Notes under the pieces: model-generated
Seen by the model: the letters and a program-made list of their open reading frames with translations, nothing else
What the model was told of the DNA's origin: nothing
The model's database searches: none
Translations under genes and position numbers: made by a program
Assembly (NCBI GenBank): GCA_002104895.1
Contig: MCFG01000095.1
Span: 1 to 25,000, forward strand
Length of the DNA: 25,000 nt
From: Anaeromyces robustus
Taxonomy: Eukaryota; Neocallimastigomycota; Neocallimastigomycetes; Neocallimastigales; Neocallimastigaceae
Direction: 5' to 3'
Shown here: positions 1 through 24,124 of the stretch, piece by piece
Position numbering within the stretch: the stretch's first letter is position 1
Layout of the letters: every line of letters begins with the position of its first letter

Positions 1-2
1 TT

Positions 3-1946
3 ATCAATAATGGTATTAAGATTCTTTCGAAAATTATTGCTTCTAGAATTTCTGAATATGGTATAAGTCGTGGATTCATCAGACCAGAACAATTTGGCTT
101 TCGGAATAAGGAAGAATGTATTAGTCTTTATATTTCTATTCTTTCTATTTGTCAAAGACGTAAATTCAAAGGGGAAGATACTTATATAGCTTTTCTGGAC
201 CTTAAAAAAGCTTACGATTCTGTGCCAATATATAACATTTTGTCGAAAATTTATACTCTTGGTATACAAGGAAAATGCTTTCAATTTTTGGAGAACCTAT
301 ATCTGTCTTCCAAAGCTTGTGTTAAAATTAATGGACAATTTTCCGATTCTTTCAGAATACTTAAAGGAGTTCGACAAGGATGTCCCTTATCTCCTATACT
401 TTTTAATTTGTTTATCAACGACATCTTCAACGATTGCCTGCATAATGGTGTGAAAATAGATACTGAATATTGTTGTGGAGGATTATTTGCTGATGATATT
501 GTTCTTTGTGCCCCTAGTAGATCTCGTATGAACAAACTTCTTCGTTTAGTTGGTAAATGGGCTAAGGACAACGAGATGTCTTTTGGAATTAATAAATGTG
601 GCACATTAGCTGTTAGACATGAAAATTCGGAATATATTCTTAGAGAGGACCCTACCTTTTATTTAACAGGAATCCCAATCCCTAAAACAGATTGTTATAC
701 TTACCTTGGTATTCCCTTTCACAAAACTCTAGATTTAAAATTCGTTATTAGTAAAATGAAAAATAAAGTTAGTAAGGCTTTGTTTTCAATTCAGGGTTTT
801 TTAAAAAATGATCTGATTCCTATTCCTTTTAAAAGAACTTTATTCTCTGCAAAAGTTATTGGACAAGTTTCCTATTACGCACCTTTGCTTGGTTCTAACA
901 AAAACAATACTAGTTCTACACAAACAATAATTAACAAAGGTTTTTATTGGATTTTAGGCTACTCGAAACCTAATTCTTTTGTTTCTATTTATTGCATCTC
1001 AAAAGAACTCAATATTCCTCCACTTTCTGGTAAATGTGCTTTAGCTCAGATTAGATGTTTTAATAAGTGGAAGGACTCCAACTGTATTATCTCAAAGTTA
1101 GTTAATAATGTTGCTACAACAAGAAAATGGACTTGGGACAAAGAAAGTAAAATATTAAATGATAAATTAAATAATATTTCATCCTCTACTAAAGAAATTA
1201 TGGAATTCTATTGGGACAGAGACATGAACAGTGATAAATCAATTAAAGCTAAAACTTATAAAATGTACAACTTTGAAGAATCAAGAAGTTACTTAAAGCT
1301 TAATCTAGAATTTCCTGAATATAGCAAAGGTTTTAGGTGGATACTTAGGGCAAGATGTGGATATAAAATTGATGCTAGAGTTGCAAAAGCTGCTAAAATG
1401 ATTAATAATTCTTGTCCTAATTGTTGTTCATGTTGTTTCCATTGTGACAGTTATCAGAGAATTGATCATTGGTTTATAAATTGTTTCTTATTTAAAAATC
1501 TTCGTATTGATCACTTCTCTGATTTAGATAGAAATTTTTTTTATTTTTTAGATAGTCTTTTTAATAGTTTAGTTAGGACCAGTAATAACCCTAGTGTGGA
1601 TAATAGAATAAATAATATTGTTAAGGGTTATAAAAGTAGTAATAATAGTATTAGTAATATAGATATATTAGGTAGTAAAAAAATAGTTAATAGGTATAGA
1701 ATATATATTTTTTTAATTGGTGGTAGAGATTATGGTTTTAGTGATAGAATTAACAATAGTCCATACAAAAAGGAATGGGAATGTTTGTTTAAGTGTCAGA
1801 CTGAATCTGGTACTTATTCAAAATCCCCATTCTTGTTGCGATCTGCGGCTCTATTGAATGATATCATGCCTGTTGTCTGTAAAAGACAACATATATTGTT
1901 CAATAAATTTAAAACCAACCTCTCCAGGAACGTCAATATTCTTTAA
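3..1946 (+). CDS. LINE reverse transcriptase, partial (N-terminus off window)
   Basis: Copies element RNA into DNA at a nicked target site. The frame is open from base 3, so the protein enters from the left and no start codon is claimed; the GTG at 222 is an internal valine. 647 residues are visible. RT motifs appear in order: QFGFR near residue 33; motif A, FLDLKKAYDSVP, with its catalytic Asp near 66; motif B, GVRQGCPLSPILFN, from 122; motif C, FADD, near 162; and the YLGI thumb motif near 235. All three catalytic aspartates are present. A C-terminal Cys/His cluster (CPNCCSCC then H and C) starts near 471 and matches the zinc-knuckle-like tail of many LINE proteins. No frameshift is seen until the very C-terminus, where a 75-nt insertion ends the protein early. 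The RT core looks functional, but activity cannot be judged without the 5' part. Confidence 0.93.
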   Translation: MNNGIKILSKIIASRISEYGISRGFIRPEQFGFRNKEECISLYISILSICQRRKFKGEDTYIAFLDLKKAYDSVPIYNILSKIYTLGIQGKCFQFLENLYLSSKACVKINGQFSDSFRILKGVRQGCPLSPILFNLFINDIFNDCLHNGVKIDTEYCCGGLFADDIVLCAPSRSRMNKLLRLVGKWAKDNEMSFGINKCGTLAVRHENSEYILREDPTFYLTGIPIPKTDCYTYLGIPFHKTLDLKFVISKMKNKVSKALFSIQGFLKNDLIPIPFKRTLFSAKVIGQVSYYAPLLGSNKNNTSSTQTIINKGFYWILGYSKPNSFVSIYCISKELNIPPLSGKCALAQIRCFNKWKDSNCIISKLVNNVATTRKWTWDKESKILNDKLNNISSSTKEIMEFYWDRDMNSDKSIKAKTYKMYNFEESRSYLKLNLEFPEYSKGFRWILRARCGYKIDARVAKAAKMINNSCPNCCSCCFHCDSYQRIDHWFINCFLFKNLRIDHFSDLDRNFFYFLDSLFNSLVRTSNNPSVDNRINNIVKGYKSSNNSISNIDILGSKKIVNRYRIYIFLIGGRDYGFSDRINNSPYKKEWECLFKCQTESGTYSKSPFLLRSAALLNDIMPVVCKRQHILFNKFKTNLSRNVNIL

Positions 1947-2050
1947 ATCATTATTTATCAATTTTTTTTTATTATTTTATTTTATTTTTTATTTTTTTTA
2001 TAATTTTTATGGTGATAACACAGTAGGACAGCCTAGTAGGGCAAATGCCG

Positions 2051-2080
2051 ATCCTATTTCCGACCCTAGTGGAATAGGAT
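2051..2080 (+). repeat. Stem-loop near the LINE 3' end (copy 1)
   Basis: 2051-2061 pairs with 2071-2080 (GGAATAGGAT), giving 10 pairs with one bulged T and a 9-base loop. The identical structure is at 2541-2570 in copy 2. Some LINE reverse transcriptases recognise a 3' stem-loop in their RNA, so this is a candidate recognition element. That role is inferred. In copy 2 the same bases are also coding. Confidence 0.55.
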
Positions 2081-2308
2081 AGATCAATTTTACTTTAATT
2101 CTATATTTAGAATTAAGGGCTTGTATGGATTTATTGTTTTTAAATATTATTATACTTTTTTTTTCCCTCCAGTATTATTTATTATTATCTATAATATATT
2201 ACTGGTTTTTTTATTTTTTTTAGTATCATTTTTTTTCATTATGTGTTTTTTTATGATTCATGTATTTTAATATTTAAATTCAATAAAAGTGACGTACAAA
2301 TTGTGTGC

Positions 2309-2349
<41 letters not shown>

Positions 2350-2353
<4 letters not shown>

Positions 2354-2827
2354 AAGTGTCAGACTGAATCTGGTACTTATTCAAAATCCCCATTCTTGTT
2401 GCGATCTGCGGCTCTATTGAATGATATCATGCCTGTTGTCTGTAAAAGACAACATATATTATTCAATAAATTTAAAACCAACCTCTCCAGGAACGTCAAT
2501 GCTGATAACACAGTAGGACAGCCTAGTAGGGCAAATGCCGATCCTATTTCCGACCCTAGTGGAATAGGATAGATCAATTTTACTTTAATTCTATATTTAG
2601 AATTAAGGGCTGTATGGATTTATTGTTTTTAAATATTATTATACTTCTTTTTTTTCTCTCCAGTATTATTTATTATTATCTATAATATTTTACTGGTTTT
2701 TAGTTTTTTTTTTGTATCATTTTTTTTTCATTATGTGTTTTTTTATGATTCATGTATTTTAATATTTAAATTCAATAAAAGTGACATACAAATTGTGTAC
2801 CATGAAAAAAAAAAAAAAAAAAAAAAA
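2350..2827 (+). mobile_element. LINE copy 2, 5'-truncated, head-to-tail with copy 1
   Basis: Bases from 2350 repeat copy 1 from 1787 almost exactly: the last coding part, the 3' UTR, AATAAA at 2774-2779 and a 23-nt poly(A) at 2805-2827. It begins at the base after copy 1's poly(A), with no spacer and no visible target-site duplication. It lacks copy 1's 75-nt AT-rich insertion, so its frame runs on to a TAG at 2570-2572. That longer C-terminus, ending in SDPSGIG, is probably the ancestral one. Only about 40 codons of the common C-terminal coding region are present, so it makes no functional protein. Confidence 0.92.
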
Positions 2828-2909
2828 CTTTAATGTAATATATATGTCACATGTATGTTTAAGTTAAATTAATAATTTTAAATAAAGATTAATCCTAGTC
2901 TAAATATAT

Positions 2910-3143
2910 ATATATATAGAATTAAAGGCTAGAATGGATTTATTGTTTTTTACATATTATTATACTACTTTTTCCCCTCCAGTATTATTCATTATTATCT
3001 ATAATGTTTAAATGATTTTTTATTTTTTTAGTATCATTTTTTTTATTATGTGTTTTTTTATGATTCATGTATATTAATATTTGGACTCAATTCGTACATC
3101 GTCTTAATAAAGACGATGTACGAATTTCGTGCTATAAAAAAAA
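2910..3143 (+). mobile_element. LINE copy 3, diverged fragment of the 3' UTR
   Basis: It aligns by eye to the 3' UTR of copies 1 and 2, from the phrase around 'agaattaa' through 'ggatttattgttttt', 'ctccagtattatt' and 'ttatgattcatgta' to a short A-run at 3137-3143. Many substitutions and small indels show it is older. Its left boundary is blurred by a TA repeat. Just before the tail it carries a perfect 17-bp hairpin that the other copies lack. Confidence 0.85.
3089..3126. repeat. Perfect 17-bp hairpin around AATAAA in LINE copy 3
   Basis: 3089-3105 is the exact reverse complement of 3110-3126, separated by the 4-base loop AATA. The AATAAA signal (3106-3111) starts in the loop. Copies 1 and 2 have only the right arm in diverged form, so the left arm is a templated inverted insertion specific to copy 3 or its sublineage. 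Confidence 0.9.
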
Positions 3144-3253
3144 TATTTACCAAAAATAAAATTAAATTTAAATAAGGGAATAGATAATATTTAACTAAAT
3201 AAATATAATAAAAATTGTTTAAAATGATATAAAAAATATATAAAACTAGATTC

Positions 3254-4060
3254 TATTATGATAATTATATATTATATCATTTTAATGATATGAAATGATT
3301 TGAATTTACTAATTATTATAGTTATATATTTATAAAAATATTATTATATAATAATAAAAATAATTATTAATTCATTTTCTTTTAATATACTCTTATATTT
3401 TTATTATTTGTATAAAATAATGGTATTTCATTATAGTATTTTTTTTATTAATATTTACTCCATGTTCAACTAAATATTTTTCACTATTTTTATTTCAACA
3501 ACATTTATTTAATAATGATGTATCACCATTTCTCTTAATATTTATAAACTCTATGTCAACTAAATATTTTACTGAATTTTCATTTCCACAATATTTATTT
3601 AATAATAGTGTATCACTATTTCTTTTATTATTTATATAAACTTTATGTTCAACTAAGTTCAACTAAATATTTTACTTTGTTTTCATTTCCACCTATACAA
3701 TCATTAAATTAATGGTGTTTCACCATATCTATCTTCTTTATATATATATACTACATGTTTAATTAAATATAATATTATGATAATTATATTAATATATCAT
3801 TTACATGATATAAAATGGCTTGAGTTTACTGATTATAAATATATAATTATAAAAATATTATTATATAGTAAAAAAATATTATAATATTATAAAAAAAATA
3901 ACTTATTAATTTTTTTCTATTAAATATTCTCTTATATTTTTATATTTGTATAAAATAATGATGTTTCATTATATTTTCCTTATTTATATCTGCTCCATGT
4001 TCAACTAAAATATTTTACTATATTTTCATTTCCACAACATTTATATGATAATGATTCATC
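3254..4060. repeat. Diverged tandem duplication carrying the ankyrin remnants
   Basis: 3254-3540 and 3773-4060 share the same order of landmarks: 'tattatgataatta', 'gatataaaatg' or its variant, 'ttataaaaatattattatata', 'tactcttatattttta' or its variant, 'tttgtataaaataatg', then 'catgttcaacta'. The units differ by many substitutions and small indels, so the duplication is old. Confidence 0.7.
3430..3750 (-). pseudogene. Decayed ankyrin-repeat gene fragment, unit 1
   Basis: On the - strand this reads as degenerate ankyrin repeats: phrases such as GETPLI, NENKVKYLVE, CGNENSVKYLVD, RNGDTSLLNKC and SEKYLVEHGVNI recur about every 33 codons, the ankyrin period. The frame is broken by in-frame stops and at least two frameshifts, including a small duplication of 'gttcaacta' near 3650, so no protein is made. 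Large ankyrin-repeat families are typical of gut-fungus genomes. The parent gene's function cannot be told. A related remnant lies just to the right. Confidence 0.8.
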
Positions 4061-4115
4061 ATATTCATTATCTTTATATATATCAGTACCATGTTCAATT
4101 AGATATTTTCCTTCT
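3955..4115 (-). pseudogene. Decayed ankyrin-repeat gene fragment, unit 2
   Basis: The - strand reads GKYLIEHGTDIYKDN, then SLSYKCCGNENIVKYF; after a one-base frameshift it continues VEHGADINKEN. These are recognisable ankyrin repeats (about 1.5 units). The fragment and its left flank resemble unit 1 in sequence and order, so the two derive from duplication of an already damaged or short gene copy. It is non-functional. Confidence 0.8.
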
Positions 4116-4256
4116 AGGATGGAATTTTATCCGCAGAACTCCTGGGAGAAATAAGTATTGGAAATTTGGATGCTGATGATACAATTTAGTATATGTATTG
4201 TATCAAGTTGGACATTATGTTGTATTAATTTCTCAGTACTCTTTTTTGTAAGGCAC

Positions 4257-4363
4257 AACTACTGACTTTTTTTTTTTTTTTTTTTTTTTTTAGACTAAAG
4301 GAAGAGAATACACTTCTATGTTTTTTATTTATTATAAATAATTATTATAAAAACTACTGACTT
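4257..4363 (-). mobile_element. Short retroposed insertion with 12-bp target-site duplication
   Basis: AACTACTGACTT occurs at 4257-4268 and again at 4352-4363. The 83 bases between them begin with a T-run (to 4291). Read on the - strand they are a roughly 60-base unique stretch containing AATAAA, followed by a poly(A) tail and then the duplicated target. This is the signature of a severely 5'-truncated cDNA inserted by target-primed reverse transcription. The source transcript is not recognisable from so short a body. The local LINE family is a possible supplier of the machinery, but the insert is not a piece of it. Confidence 0.7.
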
Positions 4364-6215
4364 GTAAACTGAGATATTGAGCCTTTATTTTTGTATTATA
4401 CTCAGTGATAATATTTGGAAAAATTTGGCGTTATATGTAATGATAATGCTTTTGAGAGTTTTCAGTATTATATTTGTGTAGGTTTCTTTTATCTTTTAGA
4501 TAAATAAATCAAAAACAATTTTTTAACAATACCAGTAATAAATATTTCAATTATTCACAAACTCAATTTATTACATGCAAAATACAAAAGTACTACATTA
4601 ACATTTTAAGGAATACAGAGATTAAAAAAAAATAAAAGAAAAAGAAATGAAATAAATAAAATACGATTATTATACTTACTCATTTTTTTTAGTCTATCTT
4701 TTTTTTTATTAAATTTAAATTTATAATTAGTTTTTTTTAACAAAAGTTGAAATAAATATAAATTATTAATTCAAAAAATAATAAAAATTATTGTAAATTG
4801 TAAATAGTTAAAAAAATTGAAAAATATTATATAATGAAAAAAAAAAAAAAAAAAGAAAAAAAAAATTTTTAAATATTTTGTTTTATAAATTTTTTATTTT
4901 ATTTAACTTTTATAATTCTTTCATTTAGCTAGTTTTTACCATTTCAATATGAATTCTCTAAACTCTATTGACCATCAATTATTACGTTGTTGGATTATTA
5001 TATAATGGTTATCTTGAACAGGGATTTGTTCTTTTTTTTATTCATGATCGGACTATTAGTAGACTGTTGGAATTTCTTAATAAACATGTATTTAATATCT
5101 ACAACATCATTCATAGCATATCTTAATACTTCATTCCAAACATAGAGAATTGTTTTATTATCATATTTAATTATAAAGACACATATATCTTAAACTCATT
5201 AAACTAATCACAGAAAAACTAAAAATATTTCAGTATTAAATGATGTATAACCAATAAAATTCGTATAACTAAAACAATCAACCATAGTATTTCAAGAATT
5301 ACTAATAATACATTTTCTCCACTTAATATTGTGATCTATAAATACCTCAATCGTAGCTCTTCATTCTTTAATTTTTGTGTTAATTGGAGCATAAATGGTA
5401 AAAAAGAGATAGTTTTTAATATTTCGATCATATTTTCAAACTTATATGTATTTGTCTCCAAAAAATTGGAACCAGTAAGTTTTCTCAAAGATCATAAAGA
5501 AAAATTTCATTTCTTCAATAATTAAAAATTACTCAGAAGATCATACAACAATTTTGGTTAAATTAATTTTTTTTTATTATTTTTTATAGTGTTTCCATTT
5601 TTTCAAAACTTTTATTATTGTATCAATGATTATATCTACCTAATTAATAAAATATTTGTCTCTAATTAAACATTTTATAGATTATATATCTATTTTAATT
5701 ATTTATTATGTAGAATATTTAAACTTTAATTATATTATAGAATATTCGGCTTTAATTATTTATTTTATAGTATACTCATTGCTGACATTTAAAAGTTACA
5801 AAATATATTTAATGTTCTAAAAATATATAAAAAATTAAAATATAATTAATATATTAAATAAATAAAATATATTTGTTATAAAATAGTTTATATCAATTCA
5901 TTATATGTAATAATATAATAAAATATGCTACAAAATTTTTTTTATTTAATCATGAAAAAAATATGTATTAAATAATAATCAAACATAAATTGAACTCTAA
6001 TTTTTACTTGATAATTACATACTATTTTTATATATTTATATATAAATAGCGCTATATTTTATCAGTTTTTTTTTTTTAAATCTACAATAAATATCAAAAA
6101 TTAAAATAAAAAGAAAGTTTTAATTATTTAATTTTAAAAGAATATAATTTAGTATTATTATATTAAAATATAGGATATTTCATAAATATATATAAATAAA
6201 AAGAAATTTTCATAC
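4364..6215. other. AT-rich region with no supported gene
   Basis: I find no gene here. 4920-5530 is a little less AT-rich and contains one 64-codon open frame (5331-5525, +), but it has no recognisable motif and no support from splice signals. It could be an old gene remnant. The rest is A/T tracts. Confidence 0.5.
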
Positions 6216-8450
<2,235 letters not shown>

Positions 8451-8453
8451 TAT

Positions 8454-8459
8454 TTTATT
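8454..8459 (-). terminator. Candidate polyadenylation signal of the Dicer gene
   Basis: AATAAA on the - strand, starting about 23 bases after the Dicer stop codon (8484-8482). It is a canonical hexamer at a plausible distance, but such motifs are frequent by chance in DNA this AT-rich. Confidence 0.4.
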
Positions 8460-8481
8460 ACATATATTTATAATTAGTCTT

Positions 8482-21875
<13,394 letters not shown>

Positions 21876-22849
21876 TTTCTGTACATTCTTTATCTAATAA
21901 ATTAATGGCGCCTTTTTTTTTTTTTTTTTTTTTTCAATCTTTGTTCTTGCTATATTCTTGTGAAAATCATATTTTTATATATATAATTTATATTTAACAT
22001 ATAAAGTTATTATATAAAAATTAATTAAAAAAAAAGGATAAAAATTACTCTTATAAAAATATTTATAATTTTAATATAACATAAAAACTTATATCAAGTT
22101 AAAATAAAAAATTAATTTAAAATTATAAGAATAAGAATATATATCTTTATTTTTATCAACAACAACAAAAAAAAATATTAAATTTTCAAAAAAAATATCA
22201 ATTTTTAATATTAAATTCAATCAATATATGATAAAGACATAAAAAACTAGCGTAAAAAAAGTTATATTTCTAATATAATAAAAAAAGATTTATTAATTTA
22301 ATTTTATCTTTAAAATAAAAAAATTTATCCTTTTTAAACATTAAATTAATTTAAAGTTACATTTAAATTATAAAAAGGTTAGTGTTTTTGATTTATTATT
22401 ATAATAAAAATTGTTATGATTGTATAATAAATAATAAACAATAACTGAGGAATAATAATTGAAGAATAATAACTGAAGAATAATTGAAGTATGAATATAT
22501 ATATATCAATAATTCATATTTTATTTAAATGACATTATTAATATTAATATTATTATTATTAAAATAATACTACATAAAAATTAAATAACATACATTACTT
22601 AAAAAAAGAACATTAGTTCTTTTTTTAAGTTTACATTTTTTTTAAAATTTTATTTATATTAAAGTATAATAATTTTTTACAGTGTTAGATATAAATTTTA
22701 TTAATAATATTAATAACTCAATCAAAATTTGAACTTTGATTTTACTTGTATTATGGATAGAGAAATAAAATAAAATTATAAAATTTACCAGTAATAATTT
22801 AAATATTTATATATATATTTGATTTTTGAATATTCCTTTATCTTTTAGT
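21876..22849. other. AT-rich upstream flank of the Dicer gene
   Basis: No gene is supported. A 20-odd base T-run lies near 21911-21933 (+), with a small GC-richer patch (ggcgcc on the - strand, near 21908) between it and the Dicer start; this could belong to a 5' UTR or an unseen first exon. The rest is A/T tracts plus one perfect hairpin. Confidence 0.5.
22597..22630. repeat. Perfect 15-bp hairpin with ATTA loop
   Basis: 22597-22611 is the exact reverse complement of 22616-22630, with a 4-base loop. The arm runs ACTT, seven A, GAAC. It lies in intergenic sequence with no nearby coding feature that would make it a terminator. Confidence 0.85.
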
Positions 22850-23254
22850 TTAGATGGTTTATATATCATTAAAACATTTGAAGAAGTAGTGGATTTTGAA
22901 CAGATCAAAAACGCATTTCTTAAAGCAGGAATACAAATCAACTATTCTAGTTAGTTTTATACAATCTATTATCGAGACTCCTTTCTGAACTTAGAAAGAA
23001 CTTTAATAAAGTTCAAATATGATCTATTGGTAATGCTGCATGGAAAATGTTTCATTTTCTTTGAATGCATAGCTAGTTTTAAATATGGATTAAAATTTAC
23101 CAGAGTTTCAGCTCTTGGATTGATTATATTTATTATTTACTACATTATTATAATAATTGTTTTTGAAATAATATATAAAAAGACAAAATATACTGGTATC
23201 TGGTACTTATCCATGGTACAATTCATGCTGCATTTTTTATACATTTTTCGTTAA
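22850..23254 (+). pseudogene. Decayed coding stretch, possibly myosin-motor-like
   Basis: After a pyrimidine-rich TCTTTTAG acceptor-like site, the + strand reads as protein: SLDGLYIIKTFEEVVDFEQ, a single TAG at 22952, then the same frame to a stop at 23252-23254 (FFECIASFKYGLKF, RVSALGLIIF). Base composition is clearly less AT-rich than the flanks, which supports former coding. The order of FEEVVDFEQIKNAFLKAGI, a CI..FKYG segment and ALGL faintly recalls a myosin motor (LGI region, then the CIKPN and QLRALGL region). Gut fungi carry many chitin synthases with such heads. Identification is weak. The in-frame stop and lack of flanking exons indicate a remnant. Confidence 0.4.
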
Positions 23255-23469
23255 ATAGAAATCAAAATGACAAATTAGAAAGATCTTTTATTTTTGGACT
23301 GACTCTAAATAATAATATTAATAGTAGTAATTATAATAGTTATGGCAATTGAAATGCTGGAATATAATAAAAAACACAATAAATTTGTCATCTGTCATAT
23401 ATATATAAAGTTTAAATGGTGAAAAATAATTGATAAAATGTAACAAAAATAGAACTATTAATTTTAAAA

Positions 23470-23470
<1 letters not shown>

Positions 23471-23537
<67 letters not shown>

Positions 23538-23538
23538 A
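23471..23538. repeat. (AAAT)n microsatellite
   Basis: About 17 near-perfect tetranucleotide units. Confidence 0.95.
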
Positions 23539-23796
23539 AAATATGGAGGAAAATAATTAAATAATTAATACATTAATTTTTAATATAGTTTATAATTTTG
23601 TATTGTATATATTAGTATAAATTAAATGATCACAACAATTTCTGCAATTTTCAAGTGGTAAACATATAAACATATAAATAATAATTAAAAAATGAAAACA
23701 TTAGACAAAAAGGTATATAATAAAAAATAAAAGAGTAAAAAGAAAGCAAAGAGTAAATAATTTGATTAATAATTATTTTTATTTTATCATAAATAT

Positions 23797-23797
23797 A

Positions 23798-23872
<75 letters not shown>

Positions 23873-23877
23873 ACAAA

Positions 23878-23908
<31 letters not shown>

Positions 23909-23943
23909 ACAAATAAACAAATAAATAAATAAATAAATAAATA
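23797..23943. repeat. (AAAT)n microsatellite with AAAC variants
   Basis: About 36 tetranucleotide units with a few AAAC substitutions near 23872-23922. On the - strand it is open only because TTTA repeats happen to avoid stops. Confidence 0.95.
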
Positions 23944-24051
23944 ATTAACCAGTGAAAATTATGATGGCTAAAAAAATAACTTTATTTTTATATTATAATA
24001 TATACATTGTTCATTGTTGACCATAAATATAATTTTTTTTTAAATAATAAA

Positions 24052-24052
24052 C

Positions 24053-24124
<72 letters not shown>
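24052..24124. repeat. (AAT)n microsatellite
   Basis: About 24 uninterrupted AAT units on the + strand. Confidence 0.95.

Larger units (their letters stand above)
1..2349 (+). mobile_element. Non-LTR (LINE) retrotransposon, copy 1, 5' end outside the window
   Basis: The 3' part of a LINE-type element: reverse transcriptase frame (3-1946), a 3' UTR, an AATAAA signal at 2282-2287 and a 38-nt poly(A) at 2312-2349. The poly(A) end with no long terminal repeat identifies a non-LTR element that moves by target-primed reverse transcription. Its 5' end, any upstream ORF and any endonuclease domain lie left of base 1. The next copy of the same family begins directly after the poly(A). Over their shared 3' coding part (1787-1937 against 2350-2500) I see one mismatch in about 150 bases, so the two are young or recently duplicated. 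Confidence 0.93.

Noticed and set aside
1-2349. LTR retrotransposon or retroviral origin for the reverse transcriptase
   Set aside because: There is no long terminal repeat and no protease, RNase H or integrase motif. The poly(A) end, the FADD motif with the LINE-type thumb and the C-terminal Cys/His cluster indicate a non-LTR element.
4120-4260. A small patch with higher G+C that might be an RNA gene
   Set aside because: I could not fold a tRNA cloverleaf or find A/B boxes; it is probably an old remnant.
5331-5525. A 64-codon open frame on the + strand
   Set aside because: No recognisable motif, no regulatory or splice support, and a length expected by chance.
23027-23254. A short intact membrane-protein gene starting at an internal TTG
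   Set aside because: The same frame continues upstream past one TAG with equally protein-like sequence, so this is the tail of a longer decayed stretch.
23651-23920. An 89-residue Phe/Leu/Ile/Tyr-rich frame on the - strand
   Set aside because: It is a translation of the TTTA microsatellite.
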